Shown piece after piece: positions 32,754-41,060 of a stretch of DNA of 64,000 bases. The translations under genes were made by a program, and so were the position numbers. This DNA comes from CAVSCR01 sp963726575 (GTDB taxonomy: Bacteria > Actinomycetota > Actinomycetes > JAHEKZ01), in contig CAVSCR010000005.1 in assembly GCA_963726575.1 (NCBI GenBank), positions 186,001 to 250,000 on the forward strand, read 5' to 3'. Every line of letters starts with the position of its first letter. Within the stretch, counting starts at the first letter, position 1. The notes under the pieces were generated by a model. The model did no database searches and was not told the origin of the DNA. It saw nothing but the letters and a program-made list of their open reading frames with translations.

Positions 32754-32782
32754 CTCAAGACGGCCTCAGACGATGCCGATGG
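32754..32782 (+). promoter_or_regulatory. Sigma-28-type promoter of the pilVWX operon
   Basis: CTCA (32754-32757), 17-nt gap, GCCGATGG (32775-32782). It lies behind the pilA2 terminator. The -10 ends seven bases before ATG 32790, predicting a leaderless message as for the ligase gene. Confidence 0.72.
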
Positions 32783-32789
32783 CCTGGGC

Positions 32790-34142
32790 ATGCGGATGGC
32801 ATCGACGCGTCTTCGACGTGTCTCGCGACGGATGACCGGCTCTGACACCCAAGCCGGTCTCACGATGATCGAGGTCATCATGGCCATGGTGATCTTCGCC
32901 ATGGTGGCCGGGGCGGTCGTGACCGGCCTGGCGAGCGCCATGAAGACGGCACGGACCGACAAGAACCGCGTGGCGGCGGCCAACCTCGCCGCCCGCGAGC
33001 TGGAGATCACCCGCAACGAGTTCAACTCGAGCTCGGGCAGCCCGGCCGCGCTGGCCGCGCAGAACCAGGTGGTCGACCCTCACCCGCTGCCCGGCGGCAC
33101 GGCTGGCAACCCGCTGCTGGTCGACAACGTCCCCTACACGGTCACCCGCAACGTCGAGTGGCTGCCCGCCGGCAGCGGCAAGAGTGCCTGTGACGGCGGC
33201 GCCGCGATCACGTACCCGACCCTGTCGGTGCACGTCGAGGTGACCTGGCCGGTGATGGGCAACGTGCCACCGGTCGAGACGACGACGATGATGACGCCGG
33301 CCAAGGGCACCATGGCCTCGACTCTGTCGTTCGTCGGAGTGAAGGTCCTCAACAGTGCCGGGTCGCCGCAGAGCGACCTGCCGGTGTCGCTGAGCGGCCC
33401 AGGAGGATCCTTCACCGACACCACGGCCGACGACGGCTGCGCCGTCTTCGCGCTCTCGTCAGCCGGCACGTACACGGCATCGCTGAGCTCGAGCGGCTAC
33501 GTCGACTACTACGGCACCGCGGCGCCGACCAAGACGGTGGTGGTGACGGCGAGCACGCTGTCGCAGCTGCAGTTCAACTACGACAAGGCCGCGACGTTGA
33601 CGGTGGGTCTCACGACCCAAGCCGGATACGCGCTGCCCACCACGTTGCCCGGTATCACCTTGGCCAACACCGGGCTGCAGCCCTCCGGCGTCCGTACGCA
33701 GGCGTCGAGCGGCGCCAGCACCACCATCCCGACGTTGTGGCCGTTCACCGACGGCTACTCGGTGTGGGCCGGTACGTGCTCGCAGTCCGACCCCGCGACC
33801 GCAGGCGGCACGCGCTCCCCGGCCGTCATCGTCAATCCCGGCGCCTCCGGATCGACGACCGCGTCGTTGGCGCCGGTCCAGGTGAACGTCAAGAACGCCG
33901 CGGGAGTCGCACTGGCCAACGCGACCGTGGTCGCGGTACCGCTGTCGACCACTGGCTGCCTCACGACGGAGACCTCGTTGACCCTCGGCGTCACGAACTC
34001 GACCGGCCTGCTGATGACGTCCTTGCCGGCCGGCAAGTGGACCTTGCAGGTCTCGGGCAAGAGCCCGTCAGGCAGCTGGCCGACTACTCCGTCGCTGCTC
34101 CCGACCTCATCCCCGACGACCATGATGGTGGTGACCACGTGA
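32790..34142 (+). CDS. PilV-like minor pilin with Ig/CnaB-like domains
   Basis: A 450-aa protein. Basic leader MRMASTRLRRVSRRMTGSDTQAG precedes the type III signal LTMIEVIMAMVIFAMVAGAV, with Glu5 kept. A pilin-like body follows, then two beta-sandwich repeats resembling carboxypeptidase-regulatory/CnaB folds (VGVKVLNSAGSPQSDLPVSL and VQVNVKNAAGVALANATVVA). This is far longer than usual minor pilins (about 150-200 aa) and suggests an exposed tip adhesin. ATG 32790 is chosen from the promoter position; GTG 32751 with GAGGGG would lie upstream of the predicted transcript start. Confidence 0.82.
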   Translation: MRMASTRLRRVSRRMTGSDTQAGLTMIEVIMAMVIFAMVAGAVVTGLASAMKTARTDKNRVAAANLAARELEITRNEFNSSSGSPAALAAQNQVVDPHPLPGGTAGNPLLVDNVPYTVTRNVEWLPAGSGKSACDGGAAITYPTLSVHVEVTWPVMGNVPPVETTTMMTPAKGTMASTLSFVGVKVLNSAGSPQSDLPVSLSGPGGSFTDTTADDGCAVFALSSAGTYTASLSSSGYVDYYGTAAPTKTVVVTASTLSQLQFNYDKAATLTVGLTTQAGYALPTTLPGITLANTGLQPSGVRTQASSGASTTIPTLWPFTDGYSVWAGTCSQSDPATAGGTRSPAVIVNPGASGSTTASLAPVQVNVKNAAGVALANATVVAVPLSTTGCLTTETSLTLGVTNSTGLLMTSLPAGKWTLQVSGKSPSGSWPTTPSLLPTSSPTTMMVVTT

Positions 34143-34855
34143 TCGCAGCGTTGCGACGCCGGATCCGATCCGCTCGCCCAGACGGTGGCTTCACGCTGAC
34201 CGAGCTGCTGGTGACCATCTTCATCCTCGGCATCGTGCTGGCCGGCGTGCAGACGACCCTGATCTTCACGCAGCGCACGGTCGGCGAGCAGTCGATCCGC
34301 GTCGACCAGACGCAGCAGACCAGCGAAGCGATGAACGCGGTCACGAAGACGCTGCGCACGGCCGTTCTGCCGTCCCAGCTCAACGGCACCTGCTCCAGCT
34401 GTGACCTGGCCGCCTTCATCCAGGGAACGCCGACCTCGGTGTCCTTCTACGCCAACATCAACAACGACGGCAACACCGTCGGCCCGTCGCGGGTGAGCTA
34501 CTCGGTGAACTCCAAGTACGAGCTCATCGAGTCGATCCAGCCGCCGAACCCGCACGCGACCACCGACTTCAACTACCAGTACTGCACGCCAGGGACGTCC
34601 GGCTGCGTGGTCAAGACCCGAGTCCTGGCCCGCAATCTCGTTCCGGGCTCGGCGATCTTCACCTACTACGACCCGAACGGTGTCTCGCTCGGCACCGGCA
34701 CGCTGACCGCCACCGACCTGGCCAACGTCGACACGATGGACGTGGTCATCTCGGTACGCGACTCCACGGCGTCGCGGGTACCCCCCACCACCTTCATGGC
34801 ACGCGTGAGCATGCCGAACCACGACTCCGTCACCACGGCGTCGGCGAGTCCGTGA
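34139..34855 (+). CDS. PilW-like minor pilin
   Basis: A 238-aa prepilin: leader MIAALRRRIRSARPDGG then FTLTELLVTIFILGIVLAGV with Glu5. The C-terminal domain carries four cysteines (CSSC and CTPGTSGC) and aromatic beta-strand segments. It overlaps the PilV-like gene (GTGA) and is likely translated by coupling. Minor pilins of this type form the initiation complex at the pilus tip. Confidence 0.85.
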   Translation: MIAALRRRIRSARPDGGFTLTELLVTIFILGIVLAGVQTTLIFTQRTVGEQSIRVDQTQQTSEAMNAVTKTLRTAVLPSQLNGTCSSCDLAAFIQGTPTSVSFYANINNDGNTVGPSRVSYSVNSKYELIESIQPPNPHATTDFNYQYCTPGTSGCVVKTRVLARNLVPGSAIFTYYDPNGVSLGTGTLTATDLANVDTMDVVISVRDSTASRVPPTTFMARVSMPNHDSVTTASASP

Positions 34856-34866
34856 CAGGAGCGACG

Positions 34867-36505
34867 ATGTTCGCAGAGATGGTCGCCCGACTTCGTGCGC
34901 GGTCGCAGCGCGTAGACGGCCGCGATGAGGGCATTGCCATGATCATGGTGATGGCCTCGATCGTGGTGCTCAGCATGCTGCTGGCCACCGCCTACATGGT
35001 GGCGCTACAGGCGCAGCCGGAAGCGCGGCACACCCAGGACTGGGACGGTGCGCTCGCAGCGGCGCAGGCCGGCGTGGACGACTACATCGCCCGTCTGAAC
35101 CAGAGCGACACCTACTGGACCACGGTTGACTGCACGAACCCAGCCTTGAAGGGTCCCAAGGCAGGAACGAACTCCTGCGGCTGGACCTCGACGACGCCGG
35201 TCGGATGGCAGTCGGTCCAACCGGGCAACCCGAACGCGGGCCGGTTCCACTACGACGTCGACGCGTCGGGCATCTACAGCCAAGGCGCAGTCCGCGTGAC
35301 CGCCACCGGACAGGTGCGCGGCGTCTCGCGCTCCATCCAGGTGCTGGTGTCCCGAGGTGGCTCGACCCAGTTCCTGTACTACACCGACTTCGAGGACGCC
35401 GACCCGGCGAACACCCAGGCCTACCCGAGCGGGGCGCCGAACAACGCCTGTGGCAAGTCCGGTCCGACGCTGGCGCAGTACTACTGGCAGAACAGCAGCC
35501 GTGGCTGTGTCGAGATCCAGTTCGTCACGGGTGACACGCTGGACGGCGCCGTGCACTTCAACGACACCCCACTGATCAACGGATCGACAGTCTTCCTGAA
35601 GTCCTACGAGACGTCAGACCCGAAGTGCCAGACCCCGTCGATCGCCAACTGCCGTCGCGGGACCGGTACCCCGAACCTGAACGGTGGCCAGCCGCGGTAT
35701 GCACCGCTGCTGTACCTGCCCGACAACAGCAACCAGTTCTCGACGTTCCCCGGCTGCCAGTACACCGGCGACACCCGCATCGTGTTCAACAACGACGGAA
35801 CCATGAAGGTGTGGAGCTACGGCAGCACGGGCACAACGCTCGGCACCGGTTGCGGCAACCCGGCGGGACCGTGGCCGCAGACCGTCAACGTGCCCAACGA
35901 CCAGGTGATCTACATCAAGAACGGCTCGACGCAGAGCAAGTGCACCACGGGACAGATCGGTGACGGCCTGCCCTCTGGCAACGGACGACAACGTGAACAC
36001 GCCGACGTTCTACTGCGGCAACGGAAACGCCTACATCGAGGGCACCGTCAAGGGTCGCGTGACGCTGGCGGCGCAGAACAACGTGATCGTCACCGACGAC
36101 CTGCTGGTCGCCAGCACACCGGTCACCCAGGCGCCGGTCGGCCCGGACATCGTCGGCCTGGTGGCGGGCAACTCGGTGGTCGTCTACCACCCGGTCAATG
36201 CCTCGGGCACGAACCTGAAGGCGCCGGAGGACCGCTGGATCTACGCCTCGATCCAGGCCCTGCAGCACAGCTTCTGGGTCCAGTCCTACGACCAGGGCGT
36301 CAAGATGGGCACCCTGCACGTACGCGGCTCGATCGCCCAGAAGTGGCGCGGCATCGTCGGTACCAGTGGCAGCAGCGGCACCGGCTACCTGAAGGACTAC
36401 GGCTACGACTCGCGGCTGAAGTTCACCTCACCGCCGTACTTCCCCCAGTGGACGAACGCGGTGTGGGGCGCCAAGACCACGGCGGAGCTGACCCCGCAGT
36501 ACTGA
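34867..36505 (+). CDS. PilX-like minor pilin/pilus assembly protein, apparent +1 frameshift
   Basis: ATG 34867 has ACAGGAG (34854-34860) upstream. The product starts MFAEMVARLRARSQRV, with GIAMIMVMASIVVLSMLL as a PilX-type N-terminal helix, and continues to KCTTGQIGDGLP at 35973. From there the natural sequence continues one base forward as LATDDNVNTPTFYCGNGN and ends TAELTPQY at 36505, about 546 aa in all. Skipping T35974 in CCC-T-CTG restores the frame. Without the shift the first frame runs out of character into pilM (stop 36975). Programmed +1 shifting, mutation or sequence error are all possible. Confidence 0.78.
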
Positions 36506-36516
36506 GCAACCGCACA

Positions 36517-36554
36517 CGGCCGCGACCCGAGGTGTTTCACCCGGGTCGCGGCCG
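36517..36554 (+). terminator. Terminator after the PilX-like gene
   Basis: A perfect 13-bp stem (36517-36529 with 36542-36554) around GGTGTTTCACC-type loop sequence, 11 bp after the stop at 36505. Its location supports the gene ending at 36505 rather than at 36975. Confidence 0.78.
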
Positions 36555-36631
36555 CATGCTGACCCGCGGCCGTCGACGTGGCCATCACCCCGCCGGTTCG
36601 GGATTCGACTCCGACAGGTTGTCGTCAAAGG

Positions 36632-36660
36632 CTCAAGCCCAGGCAAAGTCGCTCCGATGC
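36632..36660 (+). promoter_or_regulatory. Sigma-28-type promoter of the pilMNO operon
   Basis: CTCA (36632-36635), 17-nt gap, TCCGATGC (36653-36660). First base of the -10 is T instead of G; the remainder CCGATGCCT equals the pilT site. It lies 71 bp before the pilM GTG. Confidence 0.65.
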
Positions 36661-36731
36661 CTTCCTTTGACATGGCCCGAATGGGCTCACCCACGCGGCC
36701 TAGCCGCGGATACGGTGAAGGGAAGATCGCA

Positions 36732-37796
36732 GTGGCTGCACGAACCGCCATCGGTCTCGACATCGGCACCTCGGGGGTGCGGGCCGCAGAGCTTGCCTTT
36801 GGCAAGAGCGGCATCACGCTGGAGAAGTTCGGGCAGGTCGCCCTCCCCGAAGGCGTCGTCAGGGACGGCGAAGTCTTCGACCCCGACGCCGTCACAGAGG
36901 CCATCAAGCAGTTGTGGGCGCACACCAAGTTCGCCAGCAAGAAGGTCGTCATCGGTGTCGCCAACCAGAAGGTGATCGTCCGCCAGGTCGACCTTCCCTG
37001 GGCGCCCCTGGACGAGCTGAAGGGCTCGCTGGGGTTCCTGGTGCAGGACACGATCCCGATGCCGGTCGAGAGCGCGCTGCTGGACTTCTACCCGCTGGAG
37101 GACCTCACCGGTGACGGTGGCGTCAAGATGGTGCGCGGCCTGCTGGTCGCCGCATCGCGGGAGATGGTCTCCTCGCACCTCAGCGCGGTCCAGAAGGCCG
37201 GCCTGCAGCCCGAGATGGTCGACCTGACCGCCTTCGCCGTGCTGCGCGCGCTGGCCGACATGGATGACGTGGGCATGGGCGGACAGCTCGAGGCCCTCGT
37301 CGACGTCGGCGCCCGGGTCACCAACGTCATCGTGCACGAAGGCGGCGTTCCCCGGTTCGTCCGCATCCTGCTCATGGGCGGTCAAGACGTCACCGAAGCG
37401 GTCGTCGACCGCGCCGGCGTCTCCTCCGCCCAAGCCACCGCGCTGAAGCAGGAGATCGGCATGCAGGCCACGGGAGCGACCATGGAGGCGCAAGCCGCCG
37501 GACGCGTCATGGACGCAGCCGGCCAGGCCTTCGTGGACCAGGTTCGTGGCTCGCTCGACTACTACACCGCCTCGAGCGGCTCGCAGCCGTTGTCCCGGCT
37601 GGTCCTCACCGGTGGTGGCTCGCGACTGATCGGCCTGGCCGAGCGGCTCGCGCAAGCCACCCGGGTCCCCGTCGTTCCCGGCAACCCGTTCGCTGACCTG
37701 ACGGTCGGCAAGACCGGGTTGTCGCCGGAGCAACTCACATTCGTCGAGCCACTGGCCTCCGTGCCGGTCGGTCTTGCCCTGGGGGTGGCGTCGTGA
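36732..37796 (+). CDS. pilM: Type IV pilus assembly ATP-binding protein PilM
   Basis: A 354-aa actin-like (FtsA-fold) cytoplasmic protein. Phosphate-1 motif IGLDIGTSGVRAAEL, LEALVDVGARVTNVIVHEGG and LTGGGSRLIGLAERLA form the nucleotide pocket. It recruits PilN and PilO. GTG 36732 is chosen: GAAGGGAAG (36717-36725) lies just upstream and the earlier ATG 36657 would fall inside the promoter -10. It overlaps pilN (GTGA). Confidence 0.92.
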   Translation: MAARTAIGLDIGTSGVRAAELAFGKSGITLEKFGQVALPEGVVRDGEVFDPDAVTEAIKQLWAHTKFASKKVVIGVANQKVIVRQVDLPWAPLDELKGSLGFLVQDTIPMPVESALLDFYPLEDLTGDGGVKMVRGLLVAASREMVSSHLSAVQKAGLQPEMVDLTAFAVLRALADMDDVGMGGQLEALVDVGARVTNVIVHEGGVPRFVRILLMGGQDVTEAVVDRAGVSSAQATALKQEIGMQATGATMEAQAAGRVMDAAGQAFVDQVRGSLDYYTASSGSQPLSRLVLTGGGSRLIGLAERLAQATRVPVVPGNPFADLTVGKTGLSPEQLTFVEPLASVPVGLALGVAS

Positions 37797-38473
37797 CCAC
37801 GCTGACCGCGACCCGGGTCGCCACACTGCCCCGCGTCAACCTGCTTCCGCCCGAGATCGCCGAGGCCGCGAAGTTCCGCCGGCTGCAGACGCTCCTCGGC
37901 GTGGCCGTGGGCGTGACCCTGCTCTTGGTCGGGGCGCTGTGGTTCATGGCGCGCTCGTCGGCGGATTCGGCCCAGACGCGTCTCAACGAGGCCACGCTGG
38001 CGTCGGTCAGCCTGCAGCAACAGGTGGCCCAGTACGCCAGCGTGCCCGAGAAGGCGCAGGAGCTGGCCACGGCCGAAGGACAGCTCGCCGTGGCGATGGC
38101 GCCCGAGGTGCGCTGGTCCTTCTACCTCAACGACCTCAGCCTGACCATCCCCGACGGCGTGCGTCTGACCACGCTGACGATGACCGAGCCGCTGGCGACC
38201 TCGCTGGGCTCGGGAACCGTCACGACCACGACGGGCGTCGAGGGCTCGGTCGGCATCGGTGGCATCAGCTACACGGGTGCGGCGTCCTCGTTCGACTCCG
38301 TTGCCAAGTGGCTGCAGGTCCAGACGCACGAATGGGGCGTCACCGAGCCGTGGCCGGTCGACCTGGAGAACGCCGCAGGGCAGACGACGGTCAAGCCCGT
38401 CACCGACTGGTCCTCGAAGATCACCGTCACCACCGACGCGTTGTCGCACCGCTACGACAAGTGGGGTAACTGA
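37793..38473 (+). CDS. pilN: Type IV pilus assembly protein PilN
   Basis: A 226-aa single-pass membrane protein. The N-terminal RVNLLPPEIAE motif binds PilM; a helix (LLGVAVGVTLLLVGALWFMA) and coiled coil (LNEATLASVSLQQQVAQY) follow, then an extracytoplasmic ferredoxin-like fold. GTG start overlaps the pilM stop. Confidence 0.9.
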   Translation: MTTLTATRVATLPRVNLLPPEIAEAAKFRRLQTLLGVAVGVTLLLVGALWFMARSSADSAQTRLNEATLASVSLQQQVAQYASVPEKAQELATAEGQLAVAMAPEVRWSFYLNDLSLTIPDGVRLTTLTMTEPLATSLGSGTVTTTTGVEGSVGIGGISYTGAASSFDSVAKWLQVQTHEWGVTEPWPVDLENAAGQTTVKPVTDWSSKITVTTDALSHRYDKWGN

Positions 38474-38475
38474 CC

Positions 38476-39144
38476 ATGACCCGCAGCCGACAGTGGACCC
38501 TCGGTGCCGTTGCGATCGTGGTTGTGATCGCACTGGCCGGATGGTTCCTCCTCGTGCAGGCCGAGCGTAAGCACGCTGCCTCGCTCAACCTGCAGACTGC
38601 CCAGCAGCTCAAGACCAACCAGGGGCTCCAGGCGCAGATCGCCATGCTGAAGGCGCAGAGCAAGAACCTGCCTCAGATGGAGGCCAGCCTGGCCAAGGTC
38701 AGGACCAGCATCCCGGTGGCATCTGAGATGCCGCAGCTGATCCGCCAGCTCACGGACGCCGCGAACGCCTCTGGCGTCACGCTGCGCTCCCTGATGCCGG
38801 CCGACCCGGTCTCGGTCACGCCGACCTCGTCGGAGACCGGTGGGGTCGTCCTGCCTCCTGGCCAGCTGGCGATCGTCAACCTGAAGCTGGAGTTCGACGG
38901 CAACTTCTTCGAGACCGAAGAGTTCATGAGCCGGCTCGAGAAGATGCCGCGGGCGATCCTCACCAGCTCGCTGCAGCTCGCCTCGCAGTCGGACACCAAC
39001 CAGCTGCACGGTGTGATCCAGGCTCGTGTGTTCTTCGCACCGCAGGAACTGCCGGTGACGTCGGAGATCCCGGGCGTCACTCCTCCGGCACCCGTCTCGT
39101 CCCCGGCAGCTTCTTCCACGGCCGCCCCGACCACGGTCCAGTAG
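38476..39144 (+). CDS. pilO: Type IV pilus assembly protein PilO
   Basis: A 222-aa single-pass protein: helix VAIVVVIALAGWFLLVQAE, coiled coil to about residue 75 (TAQQLKTNQGLQAQIAMLKAQ), then the PilO ferredoxin-like domain (KVRTSIPVASEMPQLIRQLTDAANASGV). The C-terminus is a Pro/Ala/Ser tail. It forms the alignment heterodimer with PilN. ATG starts three bases after the pilN stop. Confidence 0.9.
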   Translation: MTRSRQWTLGAVAIVVVIALAGWFLLVQAERKHAASLNLQTAQQLKTNQGLQAQIAMLKAQSKNLPQMEASLAKVRTSIPVASEMPQLIRQLTDAANASGVTLRSLMPADPVSVTPTSSETGGVVLPPGQLAIVNLKLEFDGNFFETEEFMSRLEKMPRAILTSSLQLASQSDTNQLHGVIQARVFFAPQELPVTSEIPGVTPPAPVSSPAASSTAAPTTVQ

Positions 39145-39157
39145 GAAAGGCACTTCG

Positions 39158-39799
39158 ATGAGCGACATGAACCAGGTACCCGCGGAGCAGGCGCAGCTCG
39201 ACAACGCGCTCACTCCGGAGGGTGGCACCGGCACCAACCGCCGGCTGTTGTTCGTGCTGGGTGGGGCTGCCCTCGTGGTGGCCGCGCTGGGTGGCTTCTT
39301 CCTGCTGCACTCCGGTGGTTCCAGCGGCGGGGACGTCAGCGGCGTGGTCGTGGTCGCCCACCCCACCACCAAGGCGAAGCCGAGCGCGAGCGCCAGCCCG
39401 AGCGCCGGACAGACCGTGCCTCCGGTGTACCACGGCCAAGCGGGGCGCAACCCGTTCAAGCCGTTGGCCATCGAAGCTCAGGTCACGTCGTCGGCCCTGC
39501 CGACCGACACGTCCAGCCCGGCGCCGACGTCCGGCTCCGGAGGGACGACGCCGTCAGCGGTGTCGACCTACCAGCTGACGGTCGAGAGCGTGAGCGTCTC
39601 CGGTCAGACCGCGACCTTCTGGGTCAACGGCGTGAAGTACTCCGACGTGGCCGTCGGTGGCACCTTCGCGTCGGTGTTCCGGCTCGACAGCGTCGGCACC
39701 GACAGCAAGTCCGGCAAGAAGTTCGTGACGCTCACCTTCGGTGACGTCGCGCAGCCGGGCAAGCGCTACGAGCAGTCCACCTGGATCTTCACCCCCTGA
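39158..39799 (+). CDS. PilP/GspC-like pilus assembly membrane protein
   Basis: A 213-aa protein with a cytosolic N-terminus, one helix (LLFVLGGAALVVAALGGFFLL), a Pro/Ala/Ser linker, the GRNPFKPL motif reminiscent of the homology region of PilP/GspC proteins, and a small beta domain (TYQLTVESVSVSGQTATFWVNG to FVTLTFGDV). GAAAGG lies upstream of the ATG. It closes the pilMNO operon before a strong terminator. Function is inferred from place and the NPF motif. Confidence 0.72.
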   Translation: MSDMNQVPAEQAQLDNALTPEGGTGTNRRLLFVLGGAALVVAALGGFFLLHSGGSSGGDVSGVVVVAHPTTKAKPSASASPSAGQTVPPVYHGQAGRNPFKPLAIEAQVTSSALPTDTSSPAPTSGSGGTTPSAVSTYQLTVESVSVSGQTATFWVNGVKYSDVAVGGTFASVFRLDSVGTDSKSGKKFVTLTFGDVAQPGKRYEQSTWIFTP

Positions 39800-39809
39800 C
39801 GATCCGCAC

Positions 39810-39848
39810 CGCGAAACGGCCGCCCTGTTCCGGGGCGGCCGTTTCGCG
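39810..39848 (+). terminator. Terminator closing the pilus island
   Basis: A perfect 16-bp stem (39810-39825 and 39833-39848) with a 7-nt loop, 10 bp after the preceding stop. It separates the pilus island from aroC. Confidence 0.82.
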
Positions 39849-39881
39849 TCGTGGAAGGATGATCGTCATGGTGAGGTCGCA

Positions 39882-41060
39882 ATGCTGCGCTGGCTGACGG
39901 CCGGGGAGTCACACGGCCCGGCCCTCGTCGCGATCCTCGAGGGCTTGCCCGCTGACGTCGCCATCACGACCGACGACCTGCGACGCGGGCTGGCCAGACG
40001 TCGGCTCGGCCACGGTCGCGGTGCGCGCATGACGTTCGAGCAGGACGACGTGCGCATCCTCGGCGGCGTCCGGCACGGCCGTACGCTCGGGTCACCGGTG
40101 GCCGTCGAGATCGGCAACACCGAGTGGCCCAAGTGGGAGACGGTCATGGCGGCCGACCCGGTCGATCCTGAGGTCCTCGCCGGACAGGCACGCAATGCAC
40201 CGCTGACGCGCCCCCGTCCCGGTCACGCCGACCTCGTCGGGATGCAGAAGTACGGCTTCGACGACGCCCGCCCGGTGCTGGAGCGCGCCAGTGCACGCGA
40301 GACGGCGGCCCGGGTCGCACTGGGTTGCGTCGCGTCGGCGTTCCTGGCGCAGGCGGCCGACATTGCGCTGGTGAGCCATGTCGTGGAGATCGGTGGTACT
40401 GCGGCACCGGTCGGGTCGTGGCCCGGGCTGGGCGACGTGCTCAGGCTCGACGCCGACCCGGTGCGCTGTCTCGACCCGAGCGCCAGTGCGGCCATGGTCG
40501 AGACGATCGAACGGGCCAGGACCGAAGGGGACACCCTCGGCGGAGTGGTGGAGGTGCTGGCCTACGGCCTGCCGCCCGGTCTCGGCAGCCACGTGCACTG
40601 GGACCGTCGCCTCGACGCCCGACTGGCGGCAGCCCTCATGGGCATCCAGGCGATCAAAGGGGTGGGTGTCGGGGACGGGTTCGACCTCGCTCGGGTGCCC
40701 GGATCCCAGGCGCACGACGAGATCGTGAACGACGAGGGCACGTTGCGCCGCACGTCGGGGCGCTCCGGGGGCACCGAGGGGGGCATGAGCACCGGTGAGG
40801 TGCTGCGCGTGCGCGCTGCCATGAAGCCGATCGCCACCGTTCCCAAGGCGCTCGCGACGGTCGACGTCGCCACCGGCGAGCCGGCCAAGGCGATCAACCA
40901 GCGCTCCGACGTCTGTGCCGTCCCGGCCGCCGGCATCGTCGCCGAGGCGATGGTCGCGTTGGTGCTCGCCGACGCTGTGCTGGAGAAGTTCGGCGGCGAC
41001 TCCGTGGTCGAGACACGGCGCAACGTGATGGCCTACCGCGACCACCTTCTTCTCACATGA
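39882..41060 (+). CDS. aroC: Chorismate synthase
   Basis: A 392-aa FMN-dependent enzyme converting EPSP to chorismate. It has LTAGESHGPALVAILEGLPA, RRRLGHGRGARMTFEQDDV, the AS-type GGTEGGMSTGE loop and RRNVMAYRDH. ATG 39882 gives the conserved MLRWLTAGESHG start with GTGAGG upstream; an in-frame GTG further up would run through the terminator hairpin. It overlaps aroK by four bases. Confidence 0.95.
   Translation: MLRWLTAGESHGPALVAILEGLPADVAITTDDLRRGLARRRLGHGRGARMTFEQDDVRILGGVRHGRTLGSPVAVEIGNTEWPKWETVMAADPVDPEVLAGQARNAPLTRPRPGHADLVGMQKYGFDDARPVLERASARETAARVALGCVASAFLAQAADIALVSHVVEIGGTAAPVGSWPGLGDVLRLDADPVRCLDPSASAAMVETIERARTEGDTLGGVVEVLAYGLPPGLGSHVHWDRRLDARLAAALMGIQAIKGVGVGDGFDLARVPGSQAHDEIVNDEGTLRRTSGRSGGTEGGMSTGEVLRVRAAMKPIATVPKALATVDVATGEPAKAINQRSDVCAVPAAGIVAEAMVALVLADAVLEKFGGDSVVETRRNVMAYRDHLLLT

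Noticed and set aside
32751..32790. GTG 32751 with GAGGGG upstream as the PilV-like start
   Set aside because: The predicted sigma-28-type promoter occupies 32754-32782, so transcription would begin after this GTG. ATG 32790 fits. Protein data could reverse this.
34867..36975. Reading the PilX-like gene straight through in frame 1 into pilM
   Set aside because: After about 35973 the translation turns into Arg/Gly/His-rich sequence. A terminator follows 36505, and the pilM promoter and start lie inside the stretch.
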